Part shown: positions 47,771 through 57,112 of the stretch, piece after piece
Layout of the letters: each line of letters opens with the position of its first letter
How positions within the stretch are numbered: position 1 is the stretch's first letter
Assembly (NCBI GenBank): GCA_016791005.1
Contig: JAEUNY010000125.1
Span: 1-63,467, forward strand
Length of the DNA: 63,467 nucleotides
From: Zoogloeaceae bacterium
GTDB taxonomy: Bacteria; Pseudomonadota; Gammaproteobacteria; Burkholderiales; Rhodocyclaceae
Direction of reading: 5' to 3'
The notes under the pieces: model-generated
What the model was told of the DNA's origin: nothing
The model's database searches: none
Seen by the model: the letters and a program-made list of their open reading frames with translations, nothing else
Made by a program: the position numbers and the translations under genes

Positions 47771-48343
47771 ATGTCCTGGAAGGCGGTCTGGTGGAGTGGG
47801 TGCGCGGTGGCAGTGATGGCGTGCTCGAGTTTGTTGCCTGACGGTCGGCAGGAAAAACTGTCGCCCTGGAAAACCTACGGTGCGGCAAAGGCGGCCTACG
47901 ACACCATCACCTTGGGCGAAACGAACCGGGAAACCTTGCATCGGCTTGGCTTTGACCCCGGGACTATTCCGAATCTCCAGATCCTCAATTTCTCCCAGGT
48001 CTCGAAGCAGGTGCTTCCGCCCAGCCCGGTTCTTACGGAAGCGGAGATCCCGCCCGGGGTGCGGGCCTGCGTAAAGGCCCAGAGCCGGTGCATCGGCTAC
48101 CAGCTCGAACTGGATCGCATCGAGCGCCAGAGGGTGGGCAACTTCTTCGCGGATTTCCTCAATTTCCATCGGGAAACCCAGGTGACCGGGTGGCGCTTCG
48201 CGGCCTTGGTGGTGATGGTGGACGAGCGGGTCGTTTTCAAACAGTGGTCCGGCCAGCCGCGGGTTCAGGAGAGGCATGTCAACCGCAATCCCCTCGGACC
48301 GCTCCAGGGAGCGGGCGAGAAGGCCGCGTCGCAATTCTATTGA
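47771..48343 (+). CDS. Putative lipoprotein, conserved hypothetical
   Basis: A 190-residue exported protein. The signal peptide ends in a lipobox (VMAC, cysteine near residue 18), so it is probably anchored in the outer membrane. The mature part starts YGAAKAAYDTITLGET and contains two further cysteines (CVKAQSRC) and a FRETQVTGWRFAALV-like strand. The N-terminal half recalls SmpA/BamE-type lipoproteins (T-xxxL-G-x-T) but not convincingly. AAGGAG lies 7 nt before ATG 47771; GTG 47753 is less likely. Divergent from metG. Confidence 0.75.
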   Translation: MSWKAVWWSGCAVAVMACSSLLPDGRQEKLSPWKTYGAAKAAYDTITLGETNRETLHRLGFDPGTIPNLQILNFSQVSKQVLPPSPVLTEAEIPPGVRACVKAQSRCIGYQLELDRIERQRVGNFFADFLNFHRETQVTGWRFAALVVMVDERVVFKQWSGQPRVQERHVNRNPLGPLQGAGEKAASQFY

Positions 48344-48556
48344 TACTGGAATCCTGGCAGCCGGTGGCTTGGGGCTTGTGCGTTCCTCAGCCAGGCCTTG
48401 GGCTTAAGGCGCCAAGACCTGAGAGCTTTCGGGGCGACCGTGCGGGACTGGTCCGAAGCTGTCGTGCGGGTTAAGGTAGCCGGGTTCTCATGCGTCCAGA
48501 GGATTCGTGGTGATTGGCTTGCGCATCGTCCTGTCGTCCGTCCTGAGGGCGCCCAA

Positions 48557-49261
48557 GTGACTCATTGGCAGGGGCCAGAGGTGGCTGAGGCCGCGTGGCA
48601 GGCCTTTCTTCAATCCGGACAGACGCTGGAAAACGCACACCGGGATTTTCCTAAATGGCATCGCGGTCGGCCACGCTATTACTTATGGGCGCTGGAAATG
48701 GATGATCGGAAGGTGGCGCGGGCCATGGCAGCGGCTCAGGCGCACCTGGCCGGGCACCTCTTGGCGGGCTATGTCCGGCAGCCGCATGTCACCCTCACCC
48801 TGTGCGGTTTTCCGACGTCCCATCACCGCTGCGAGGATGAATTTGGCGCCGAAGATTTTGCGGCTTGGATGCGTGCATTGGCCGCGCAAGCACCCGATCC
48901 TTTCCGGGTGGAGATCGGTGGGCTGGCGAGTTTCAGTTCGGCCCCGTTTTTCAGCGTAGCGGATCCGGAGGCGGGAATTGCTCGCTTGCGGAGGGCCTTG
49001 GCGGGACGAGCCCACCATGACAGCGGCGCCCCCTACCTCCCCCATCTCACCGTGGGGCTGTATGGGGGGGCCTGGGCCGTGCTGCCCCTGGCCGGGCGAC
49101 TGTCAGCCTACGACGGCCCCTCGCCTGGTGTTTGCTTAGTGGATCGGGTGAGCCTAATGAGTTACGAGGCCGCGGTGATCGGTGGGCCCCTGCGACGGGA
49201 GGCGAGCTTCGATCTGGCGACTCGGCAGTTGGACGGGGTGCCACCCTGGCCATCGCGGTGA
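48557..49261 (+). CDS. 2H phosphoesterase-superfamily protein (2'-5' RNA ligase-like)
   Basis: A protein of about 234 residues with the two HxT-type motifs of 2H phosphoesterases: PHVTLTLCG near residue 76 and PHLTVGLYG near residue 160, giving the paired catalytic histidines. Homologues act on 2',3'-cyclic phosphates or 2'-5' linkages. The frame opens at TTG 48398, but conservation seems to begin at GTG 48557, preceded by TGAGGGC, so I use that. Convergent with metK. Confidence 0.75.
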   Translation: MTHWQGPEVAEAAWQAFLQSGQTLENAHRDFPKWHRGRPRYYLWALEMDDRKVARAMAAAQAHLAGHLLAGYVRQPHVTLTLCGFPTSHHRCEDEFGAEDFAAWMRALAAQAPDPFRVEIGGLASFSSAPFFSVADPEAGIARLRRALAGRAHHDSGAPYLPHLTVGLYGGAWAVLPLAGRLSAYDGPSPGVCLVDRVSLMSYEAAVIGGPLRREASFDLATRQLDGVPPWPSR

Positions 49262-49308
49262 ACAACAAGGGGTACCCGCAGGCACCCCTTTGATCTTTGG
49301 GCAGCGGA

Positions 49309-50475
<1,167 letters not shown>

Positions 50476-50489
50476 GCTGGTTCTGCTCC

Positions 50490-50539
50490 TGAAAAGAAAA
50501 ATCCCCAGAGTGATGCGGCGTTGCCGGCTCCGGGGATTT
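50490..50539 (-). terminator. Attenuator-like intrinsic terminator in the metK leader
   Basis: Read on the minus strand, AAATCCCCGGAG and CTCTGGGGATTT form a 12-bp stem (one G-U) with a smaller CGGC/GCCG hairpin in the loop, followed by TTCTTTTC. It ends about 15 nt before the metK ATG and just before its AGGAG, so it must act inside the leader rather than after an upstream gene. Confidence 0.75.
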
Positions 50540-50617
50540 CACTGAGCAGACGACGCTTTAGCAGTACTTTTTCGGCGACGGACCAAGGCCCTGAACACCG
50601 GCCGCCCTGCAAGTTGT

Positions 50618-50629
50618 CGAGTTAACTCG
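50618..50629. promoter_or_regulatory. 12-bp palindrome downstream of the metK promoter
   Basis: CGAGTTAACTCG is perfect and lies just downstream of the predicted metK start site, a position suited to a repressor. Methionine-cycle repressors of proteobacteria are candidates, but I cannot match it to a named motif. Confidence 0.5.
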
Positions 50630-50643
50630 GCGGCTGAGCGATA

Positions 50644-50671
50644 ATCTTACGCCTTTGTAATCACGGGTCAA
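50644..50671 (-). promoter_or_regulatory. metK promoter
   Basis: On the minus strand TTGACC (50666-50671) and TAAGAT (50644-50649) are separated by 16 bp. This predicts a leader of about 160 nt before metK. Confidence 0.6.
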
Positions 50672-50725
50672 TTCTGAAACGATGGATGGGGCTCCCTCCG
50701 TCGTGACAAGAATCCCACTTCCGGA

Positions 50726-51592
50726 TTGATACAGTTCCTACTTCGCGTCATCGCCGGACTGCCGTTGCCCTGGGTGCACCGGCTGGGTGCCATGGCCGGT
50801 TGGGTGACCTACATGGCCTCGCCGACCTACCGTCGCCGCTTGCGTGCCAACCTTGCCCAAGCTCTGGGGGCCATGCCGCGGGGTGTGCTGCGGGCCGCGG
50901 TGGCGGAGGCGGGCCGCCAGGCCCTCGAACTCCCCTGGGTGCTGATCCGCCCCCGGCGGGAGGTGCTGGCCCAGGTGATGGACGTGCAGGGCCAGGAATG
51001 GGTGGATCGCGCCCGGGCAGCCGGCCGCGGGGTGCTCTTCCTCACCCCCCATCTGGGCTGTTTCGAGATCACGGCCCAATACCTTGCCCAGCAGGCGCCC
51101 ATCACCGTCCTCTACCGACCGCCCCGGAAGGAAGCCCTGCGGCCGGTGATCGAAGGGGGCCGGACGAAGGGCATGATGCGCATCGCGCCGGCGGATCTTT
51201 CCGGCGTGCGCAAGCTCGTCCAGGCCCTTCGCAAGGGTGAGGCCGTGGGCATGCTGCCGGACCAGGTGCCCTCCCAAGGCGAGGGTCAATGGGCGCCATT
51301 CTTCGATCGCCCCGCCTGGACCATGACCCTCGCCGCGCGCCTTTCCGAAGTCAAAAATACCGAAACCCTCTGCATCTGGGCGCAGCGCCTTCCCAGGGGG
51401 ACGGGGTACTGCATCCGCATCGCGCCCCCGGAATCGCCCCTGGTCGGCAGTCTCGAGGAGCGGGTGGTCCGGATCAACCAGGAAATGGAGCGCATGATTC
51501 GCGCCTGCCCCGCGCAGTACCTGTGGGGCTATAACCGCTATAAGCGGCCGAGCGGGGTGGAGCGCCCGGTCGGCGAGGCGGCTCCCAGCTGA
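50726..51592 (+). CDS. Lipid A biosynthesis acyltransferase (LpxL/HtrB family), first copy
   Basis: A 288-residue inner-membrane-associated protein transferring secondary acyl chains to lipid A. The active site is FLTPHLGCFE: the family motif is HX4D or HX4E, and this copy has Glu. DQVPSQGEG and YLWGYNRYK are the second and last conserved segments. The start is TTG 50726, with no better codon nearby. It is joined to the second copy by TGATG. Confidence 0.9.
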   Translation: MIQFLLRVIAGLPLPWVHRLGAMAGWVTYMASPTYRRRLRANLAQALGAMPRGVLRAAVAEAGRQALELPWVLIRPRREVLAQVMDVQGQEWVDRARAAGRGVLFLTPHLGCFEITAQYLAQQAPITVLYRPPRKEALRPVIEGGRTKGMMRIAPADLSGVRKLVQALRKGEAVGMLPDQVPSQGEGQWAPFFDRPAWTMTLAARLSEVKNTETLCIWAQRLPRGTGYCIRIAPPESPLVGSLEERVVRINQEMERMIRACPAQYLWGYNRYKRPSGVERPVGEAAPS

Positions 51593-52485
51593 TGCGGGCC
51601 CTGCGGGAGTGGCCCAGCCAGGGGCTGGTCGGCTTGCTGTGGCTGCTCCACTGGCTGCCCCTGCCCATTCTGGCGGTGTTGGGGGCTGGCCTCGGGCAGC
51701 TGCTCTACTGGCTGATGGCGTCCCGCCGGCATGTCGTAGGGGTCAATCTGCGCCTGTGCTTTCCGGGGCGTCCGGAGGGGGAGCGACGCCGCCTGGCTAA
51801 AGCGCACTTTCGCGCCCTGGGGCGTAGCATTCTTGAACGAGGGCTGCTTTGGTGGGCCTCCGAAGCCCGCCTGCGCCGGTTGATCCGGATCTCCGGTGGC
51901 GAGCGGGTGAGTTCGATCCTCGCGGACGGCGGGGCGGTCATTTTCCTCACGCCCCATTTTGTGGGGCTGGACATGGGGGGCACCCGCATCGCCATGGAAT
52001 TCGATTGCGTGAGCATCTATGCGCCCCAGCGCAACAAGGTGATCGATCGTTGGCTGCTCTTTGGGCGGACGCGGTTCGGCGACCAACAGCTCCTGGCCCG
52101 CAATGACAGCATTCGTAGCAGCGTCAAGGCCATGAAGGCCGGCCGGCCTTTCTACTACCTGCCGGACATGGACCAGCGGGGCAAGAATTCGATCTTCGCG
52201 CCATTTTTTGGCGTTCCCACCTCGACGATCACGGGTCTGTCGCGCTTTGCCAAGATGGCCGACGCCCGGGTGATTCCCTGCCTGACCCGCATGCTGCCAG
52301 GGGGTCAGGGTTATCAGGTCGAGTTGGGCGAGCCGTGGGGCGATTTCCCCACCGAGGACATCGAGGCGGACGTCACCCGCATGAATGCGGCCATCGAGAG
52401 CTACGTGCTCACCATGCCGGAGCAATACTACTGGGTCCACAAACGCTTCAAGACCCGCCCTGCCGGGGTGCCGCCGCGCTATTGA
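51592..52485 (+). CDS. Lipid A biosynthesis acyltransferase (LpxL/HtrB family), second copy
   Basis: A 297-residue paralogue with the canonical FLTPHFVGLD (HX4D), the DMDQRGKNSIF acceptor segment and YYWVHKRFKTRP end. It has an N-terminal membrane segment (about 15-40). Tandem copies probably add the two different secondary chains to lipid A. It overlaps the first copy by one base, so the pair is one operon. Confidence 0.93.
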   Translation: MRALREWPSQGLVGLLWLLHWLPLPILAVLGAGLGQLLYWLMASRRHVVGVNLRLCFPGRPEGERRRLAKAHFRALGRSILERGLLWWASEARLRRLIRISGGERVSSILADGGAVIFLTPHFVGLDMGGTRIAMEFDCVSIYAPQRNKVIDRWLLFGRTRFGDQQLLARNDSIRSSVKAMKAGRPFYYLPDMDQRGKNSIFAPFFGVPTSTITGLSRFAKMADARVIPCLTRMLPGGQGYQVELGEPWGDFPTEDIEADVTRMNAAIESYVLTMPEQYYWVHKRFKTRPAGVPPRY

Positions 52486-52508
52486 GCAAGCGTGGGCCGC
52501 CGGCTGTG

Positions 52509-52946
52509 ATGCTTCCCCCTTTCGCCATGATCCCCTTCCAGAATCCTCCTCTTGAAACCCTGCGCCAGCTCGTCGTGCCTCCGCAAACCCTGGCGGTGGT
52601 GGGCTTGTCACCGAATCCCGCGCGACCGAGCCATGGGGTTGCCCGGGCCATGCAGCGCTTCGGTTTCCACATCATTCCCGTGCGTCCGGGGGTGGGTCAG
52701 GTACTTGGCGAGCGGGCTTATCGGCGGCTGGAGGAGGTTCAGGAGCCGGTGGATATCGTCGTGGTGTTTCGCGCGCCGGAGCAGATCGGGCCGGTGGTTG
52801 ATGCCTGCATTGCGCGGAACGACCGCTGCCTCTGGCTGCAGGATGGGGTGGTGAATGTGGACGAGGCCGAGCGCGCCCAAGCCGCGGGGATCATGGTGGT
52901 GATGGACCGCTGCATCTGGCGGGATTACGTGCAATGGCGGACCTGA
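52509..52946 (+). CDS. CoA-binding-domain protein (YccU-like)
   Basis: A protein of about 145 residues with a Rossmann CoA-binding domain: TLAVVGLSPNPARPSHGVA, VDIVVVFRAPEQIGPVV, LWLQDGVVN, and the final VMDRCI segment. The role of this family is unclear. ATG 52527 (MIPFQNPP) is an alternative start; neither has a clear ribosome-binding site. It lies between the acyltransferases and the TIR gene. Confidence 0.88.
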   Translation: MLPPFAMIPFQNPPLETLRQLVVPPQTLAVVGLSPNPARPSHGVARAMQRFGFHIIPVRPGVGQVLGERAYRRLEEVQEPVDIVVVFRAPEQIGPVVDACIARNDRCLWLQDGVVNVDEAERAQAAGIMVVMDRCIWRDYVQWRT

Positions 52947-53025
52947 GGCCGTTCAGCCTTCGCCGCGCAGGATGTGGCGAAGTCGATGCCGCTGTTCTAA
53001 GGTGAAGCGTCGGAGGGCAAGCGCC

Positions 53026-53919
53026 ATGGCGGAAATATTCATTTCCTACCGTCGTGAAGATGCCGGCGGCTATGCCGGTCGCGTGGAGGAGGGGCTCGAA
53101 CGCATTTTTGGTGTCGGCAGCGCATTCCGCGACGTGGTGGACCTCCGACCGGGAGAGGATTACCTGCACGCGTTGAATGCTCGCATTTCCTCCGCGGTGG
53201 CCGTGCTGGTGGTGATCGGGCCGCGTTGGCTGACCGCCGAGCGGGACGGGCGGCGGCGTCTGGATGGCGCCGACGATGTGGTCCGTCAGGAGGTGAAGAG
53301 CGCCTTGGCGAGCGGCAAACCCGTGTTCCCCGTGCTGGTGGGCGGGGCGACCATGCCGGAGGCGATGATGCTGCCGCCGGATCTCGTCGACTTGTCTCGT
53401 TACCAGGCGGTCCAGCTCACCGATGTGGGCTGGGACGGCGACCTCAAGCGCCTGGCCGACGTGCTGGCACCCCTGCTGTCCCGTCAGGGAAGCGGCGGGC
53501 GGCGGCGCTGGGTAGGGTTTGCATTGGCGGCGGCGTTGGTGGCAGCGGCGGGCGGCGGGGCCTGGTGGTGGGGCCAGCGGCCGGACCCGGCGGGAATCTG
53601 GGTCGGCGAGGTGGTCTACGACTGGGGCTATCGTCGCCAGGAAGAGATTCAGCTTGAAAAATTTGCCGGCCAGTGGCGGGGCACCGCAAGCTATCTTGGG
53701 GTGGCCAGGCCCATGGGTCACCTCGAGGTGGGGAGCGCGTCCCTGCGCTTTCAGACCCATAGCGAGGTCATGATGAGCGGCGAGACCCGACAACTCACTC
53801 ATCAGTATGTTGCTGAACTGCATGGGGACCGCCTGGACGGCGTGCTCTCCACCGAGGGCGGCTTCAGTCCCTATCGACCCGTACGCTTTGTGATGACCCG
53901 CCGCACCTCTCCACCCTGA
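53026..53919 (+). CDS. TIR-domain protein with transmembrane segment and C-terminal domain
   Basis: A 297-residue protein. Residues 1-145 are a bacterial TIR_2 domain: AEIFISYRREDAGGYAGR at the start, FRDVVDLRPGEDY, and VLVVIGPRWL, followed by VVRQEVKSAL with the glutamate in the position of the TIR NADase catalytic residue. A hydrophobic helix (about 165-182) leads to a beta-rich domain of about 110 residues starting DPAGIWVGEVVYDWGY. GGAGGG precedes the ATG. TIR domains in bacteria often act in defence as NAD-consuming effectors, but this membrane-tethered form could also signal. Confidence 0.82.
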   Translation: MAEIFISYRREDAGGYAGRVEEGLERIFGVGSAFRDVVDLRPGEDYLHALNARISSAVAVLVVIGPRWLTAERDGRRRLDGADDVVRQEVKSALASGKPVFPVLVGGATMPEAMMLPPDLVDLSRYQAVQLTDVGWDGDLKRLADVLAPLLSRQGSGGRRRWVGFALAAALVAAAGGGAWWWGQRPDPAGIWVGEVVYDWGYRRQEEIQLEKFAGQWRGTASYLGVARPMGHLEVGSASLRFQTHSEVMMSGETRQLTHQYVAELHGDRLDGVLSTEGGFSPYRPVRFVMTRRTSPP

Positions 53920-53988
53920 TTAGGCACGAAGGGCCTGTGGACGGGGCTCTTCGCCTGCGGGACAATCCAGCGCTTATCCACTTCGTGC

Positions 53989-54834
53989 ATGCTGATGCGT
54001 CTCCGTTTCACCAAGATGCAGGGCCTGGGCAATGACTTTGTGGTCATCGATGCGACCCGTGCGCCCTTTACCCTCGACGCGGCGACCATCCGCCAAGTGT
54101 CCGACCGCCATTTCGGCGTGGGTTGCGACCAGCTGCTGGTGGTCGAGCCCGCCTCCCAACCAGGGGTGGATTTCCGTTACCGGATTTTCAATGCCGATGG
54201 CGGCGAGGTCGAGCAATGCGGCAATGGTGCCCGCTGTTTCGTCCGCTACGTCCATGACCATGGCCTCACCGACAAGCGCCAGATCCGCGTCGAGACCCGG
54301 GCGGGCCTCATCGCACCGCGCCTGGAAGACGACGGCTCGGTGACGGTCGATATGGGCGTGCCCCGCCTGCTTGCGGCGGAGATTCCCTTCCTGTCGGAGT
54401 CCGATGCCATCGTTCAGCCCCTGGAGGTGGGGGGGGAAACGGTCGCCATTACCGCCGTGTCCATGGGCAATCCCCATGCGGTGCAGGTGGTGGCCGACGT
54501 GGAGATGGCGCCGGTGGCGCGGCAGGGGCCGGATATCGAGTCCCATCCCCGTTTCCCGGCCCGGGTCAATGCCGGGTTCGTCCAGGTGATCGATGATCAT
54601 GCCGTCCGCCTCCGGGTGTACGAGCGGGGTGCCGGCGAGACGCTGGCCTGCGGCACCGGCGCCTGTGCCGCCGTGGTGGCCGTGATCCTGCGGGGCCTCG
54701 CCCAATCGCCGGTGCGGGTGCATACCCGCGGGGGTGACCTCTCCATTGCCTGGGCGGGTCCCGGCAAACCCGTCTTGATGACCGGCCCGGCGGTCAGCGT
54801 CTTTGAGGGCGAGATCGCCCTCGACTCCCTTTGA
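53989..54834 (+). CDS. dapF: Diaminopimelate epimerase
   Basis: A 281-residue enzyme converting LL- to meso-diaminopimelate for lysine and peptidoglycan. The two catalytic cysteines are Cys77 in [10 protein letters not shown] and Cys221 in [24 protein letters not shown] starts the first half. ATG 53995 is an alternative start. It heads a group with the DUF484 gene and xerC, a common beta-proteobacterial order. Confidence 0.97.
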   Translation: MLMRLRFTKMQGLGNDFVVIDATRAPFTLDAATIRQVSDRHFGVGCDQLLVVEPASQPGVDFRYRIFNADGGEVEQCGNGARCFVRYVHDHGLTDKRQIRVETRAGLIAPRLEDDGSVTVDMGVPRLLAAEIPFLSESDAIVQPLEVGGETVAITAVSMGNPHAVQVVADVEMAPVARQGPDIESHPRFPARVNAGFVQVIDDHAVRLRVYERGAGETLACGTGACAAVVAVILRGLAQSPVRVHTRGGDLSIAWAGPGKPVLMTGPAVSVFEGEIALDSL

Positions 54835-54853
54835 GTTTCCCCATGGTGGCTTC

Positions 54854-55504
54854 ATGAACGCCAACGAAATCGTCCTCTACCTGCAGCAGAATCCGGATTT
54901 CTTCGACAACCACGCCGATTTGCTGGCTCAGCTGACTGTGCCCCATCCCGCGGACGGCCGCGCGATTTCCCTCACCGAGCGGCAACTCCATGCCCTGCGG
55001 GAGAAGATTCGGCAACTGGAAGGGAAGTTCGCCGAGCTGTTGCGCTTCGGCGAAGAGAACGACCAGATCAGCGAGAAGGTGCACCGCTTGGTGCTGGCGC
55101 TCATCGAGGCGGAAGATTTCGAATCCATTCGCCAGGCGATTCTTCTCAACCTCCTGGAAGACTTCTCCGTGCCCCACGTCGCCATGCGGGTGTGGAACAG
55201 TGTCCTCAGCCGGGAGGGGCCGGAGTTTTCGCCGGTCTCCGAAGCCGTGCGCTTCTTTGCCGGGGACCTGCGCAGCCCCTATTGCGGGCCTCCCTCCCAG
55301 CCCGAGGTCACCGGGTGGTTCGGCGAAGCCGCGGGTCGGGTGCGGTCCACGGCGCTGATGCCCCTGCGCCGGGGCGCCCAGGTGTTTGGGCTGCTGGCCC
55401 TGGGAAGCGAGGAGCCGGAGCGCTTCTACCCCGAAATGGGCACCCTCTACCTCGGCCGCATCGGCGACATGGTGAGCCTGGCCTTGCTCCGCCAACTGGG
55501 CTGA
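54854..55504 (+). CDS. DUF484 family protein
   Basis: A 216-residue GAF-like protein with LQQNPDFFDNHADLLAQL at the start, a coiled-coil segment (about 40-80), and a GAF-type domain ending in YLGRIGDMVSLAL. This family nearly always sits between dapF and xerC; its role is unknown. It lies 19 bp after dapF and its stop is 1 bp from the xerC start. Confidence 0.93.
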   Translation: MNANEIVLYLQQNPDFFDNHADLLAQLTVPHPADGRAISLTERQLHALREKIRQLEGKFAELLRFGEENDQISEKVHRLVLALIEAEDFESIRQAILLNLLEDFSVPHVAMRVWNSVLSREGPEFSPVSEAVRFFAGDLRSPYCGPPSQPEVTGWFGEAAGRVRSTALMPLRRGAQVFGLLALGSEEPERFYPEMGTLYLGRIGDMVSLALLRQLG

Positions 55505-55505
55505 C

Positions 55506-56432
55506 ATGACCCCCGCAGCGCTTGACGACGGCGCGGCCTTGGAGGCCAACCGGGGGCTGGTCGCCGAATACCTGCAGCATCTCGCCACCCAGCGCCGGGT
55601 GGCCGTGCCAACCCTGAGCGCCTACGGGAGCGATCTCGACCGCCTCCTCGCCTTGGCGGGCGAACGGCCCTTGTCGGCCCTCCAGGCGAACGATCTGCGC
55701 CACAGCCTCGCCAGACTCCATGCCGGTGGCTTGGGGCCGCGTTCCCTGGCGCGCTGTCTCTCGGCGTGGCGGGGCCTGTTCCGCTGGCTGGTTCGCCACC
55801 GGGGGTGGCAGGCCAATCCCTGCGAGGGCCTGCGGGCGCCTCGGGCGCCCCGCCGCCTGCCGCGTAGCCTGTCGCCGGACCAGGCGTCGGCGCTTTTGAA
55901 CGATTCGCCCGTGGAACCCCTCGCGCTGCAGGACCACGCGATGTTCGAACTCCTCTATTCCTCAGGCCTGCGGGTGGGAGAACTGGTGAGTCTGGCGGTG
56001 GCGGAGGGCCTTGATGCCGCCAGCGGCCTCGTGACGGTGACCGGCAAGCGGAGCAAGACCCGCAGCGTGCCGGTGGGCGGGCCGGCCCTGATGGCGCTGG
56101 CGCGCTGGCTGGCGGTACGGGATCAGGTGGCCTTGGCCGGGGAGACGGCCCTGTTCGTCGGGGCCCGCGGCCGGCGGATCGCCCCGCAGGTCGTGCGCCA
56201 TCGCCTCCGCCAGTGGGCCCTCGACCATGGCCTCGGGGTGCCGGTTCATCCCCACATGCTGCGCCACAGCTTTGCCAGCCACGTCCTGCAGTCGAGCGGC
56301 GACCTGCGGGCGGTGCAGGACATGCTCGGTCACGCCAGCATCCGCACCACCCAGATTTACACCCATCTGGATTTTCAGCACCTGGCCAAGGCTTACGACG
56401 CCGCCCATCCGCGGGCCCGGAAGCGCGGCTGA
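55506..56432 (+). CDS. xerC: Tyrosine recombinase XerC
   Basis: A 308-residue recombinase that resolves chromosome dimers at dif with XerD. All catalytic residues are visible: Arg156 (SGLRVGEL), Lys181, His250 and Arg253 (HMLRHSF), His276 (LGHASI) and Tyr285 (TQIYTHLD). The N-terminal SAM-like core-binding domain covers about residues 15-105. Its position after dapF and DUF484 supports XerC over XerD or an integrase. Confidence 0.95.
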   Translation: MTPAALDDGAALEANRGLVAEYLQHLATQRRVAVPTLSAYGSDLDRLLALAGERPLSALQANDLRHSLARLHAGGLGPRSLARCLSAWRGLFRWLVRHRGWQANPCEGLRAPRAPRRLPRSLSPDQASALLNDSPVEPLALQDHAMFELLYSSGLRVGELVSLAVAEGLDAASGLVTVTGKRSKTRSVPVGGPALMALARWLAVRDQVALAGETALFVGARGRRIAPQVVRHRLRQWALDHGLGVPVHPHMLRHSFASHVLQSSGDLRAVQDMLGHASIRTTQIYTHLDFQHLAKAYDAAHPRARKRG

Positions 56433-56466
56433 AGCTGGTCAGCCCGGGTATCCAGAGTTCGCTGGC

Positions 56467-56970
56467 TCACTCCACTTCGATATCCACCAGGCTGAAAAAG
56501 CGCTGGTAGAAATTCGTGTCGGTCACCGTGGCCTCGCCGATCTTGATCAGGTTTTCGTTGGCGGCGCCCCAGGGCAGGGAGATCGAGCCCAGGCCGGCCA
56601 CGGACAGGCCGGCGCTGGAGCCGCCCGCCTTGAGGGCGAAGCGCAATTCCCGCGCGTTGGCGTAAATCACGGCGCCGCCGCCGGAGGTGGTGCAGACCAG
56701 CGAGACCTGCAGTGTGGTGCTGTGATCCGGATCCGGCTGGAAAAACTTGGTGCCCTGGAGCACATCCGGGGTGGGGCGCTCCACGACGTAACCCTGGCTG
56801 AGGAGCGCCCGGCGGCCTGCGTCGCAGGAGGCGTCCTTGGTGGTGCGAAAAAAGTGCTGGTAGGGCGACTGAGGGTCGAAGCGCTCCACCAGGTGGACCG
56901 GCTGGGGCGTGGTGCAGGCCGTGACGATCAGGGCAGAAAGCAGGGCGATGGGAAGGCGAAAGGGCAGCAT
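56467..56970 (-). CDS. DUF2242 lipoprotein
   Basis: A 167-residue exported lipoprotein: the signal peptide ends VTAC (lipobox Cys19), followed by SPYQHFFRTTKDASCDAGRRALLSQGY (broken here only by family conservation), KFFQPDPDHS and GLGSISLPWG, which match the DUF2242 family. Role unknown, probably outer membrane. It is convergent with xerC and divergent from rlmI. Confidence 0.85.
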   Translation of the reverse strand: MLPFRLPIALLSALIVTACTTPQPVHLVERFDPQSPYQHFFRTTKDASCDAGRRALLSQGYVVERPTPDVLQGTKFFQPDPDHSTTLQVSLVCTTSGGGAVIYANARELRFALKAGGSSAGLSVAGLGSISLPWGAANENLIKIGEATVTDTNFYQRFFSLVDIEVE

Positions 56971-57112
56971 GGAGACTCAGGTAGCCGGGAGCGGCCACGG
57001 TTGGACGCAGGGCGGGATTTTCCGTTCCCTCGCGTTTCGGGGCAATCCTAACCCGCCGGGAGGGCCCCGGCGGCGTTAGACTGCGGCGCTTTGTCGCACA
57101 CTCTGGATCACC

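Noticed and set aside
50476..50640. Known SAM or SAH riboswitch before metK
   Set aside because: CTAAAGCG loosely recalls SAM-II, but the pseudoknot and spacing do not fit, and the SAH consensus is absent. Only a generic attenuator is reported.
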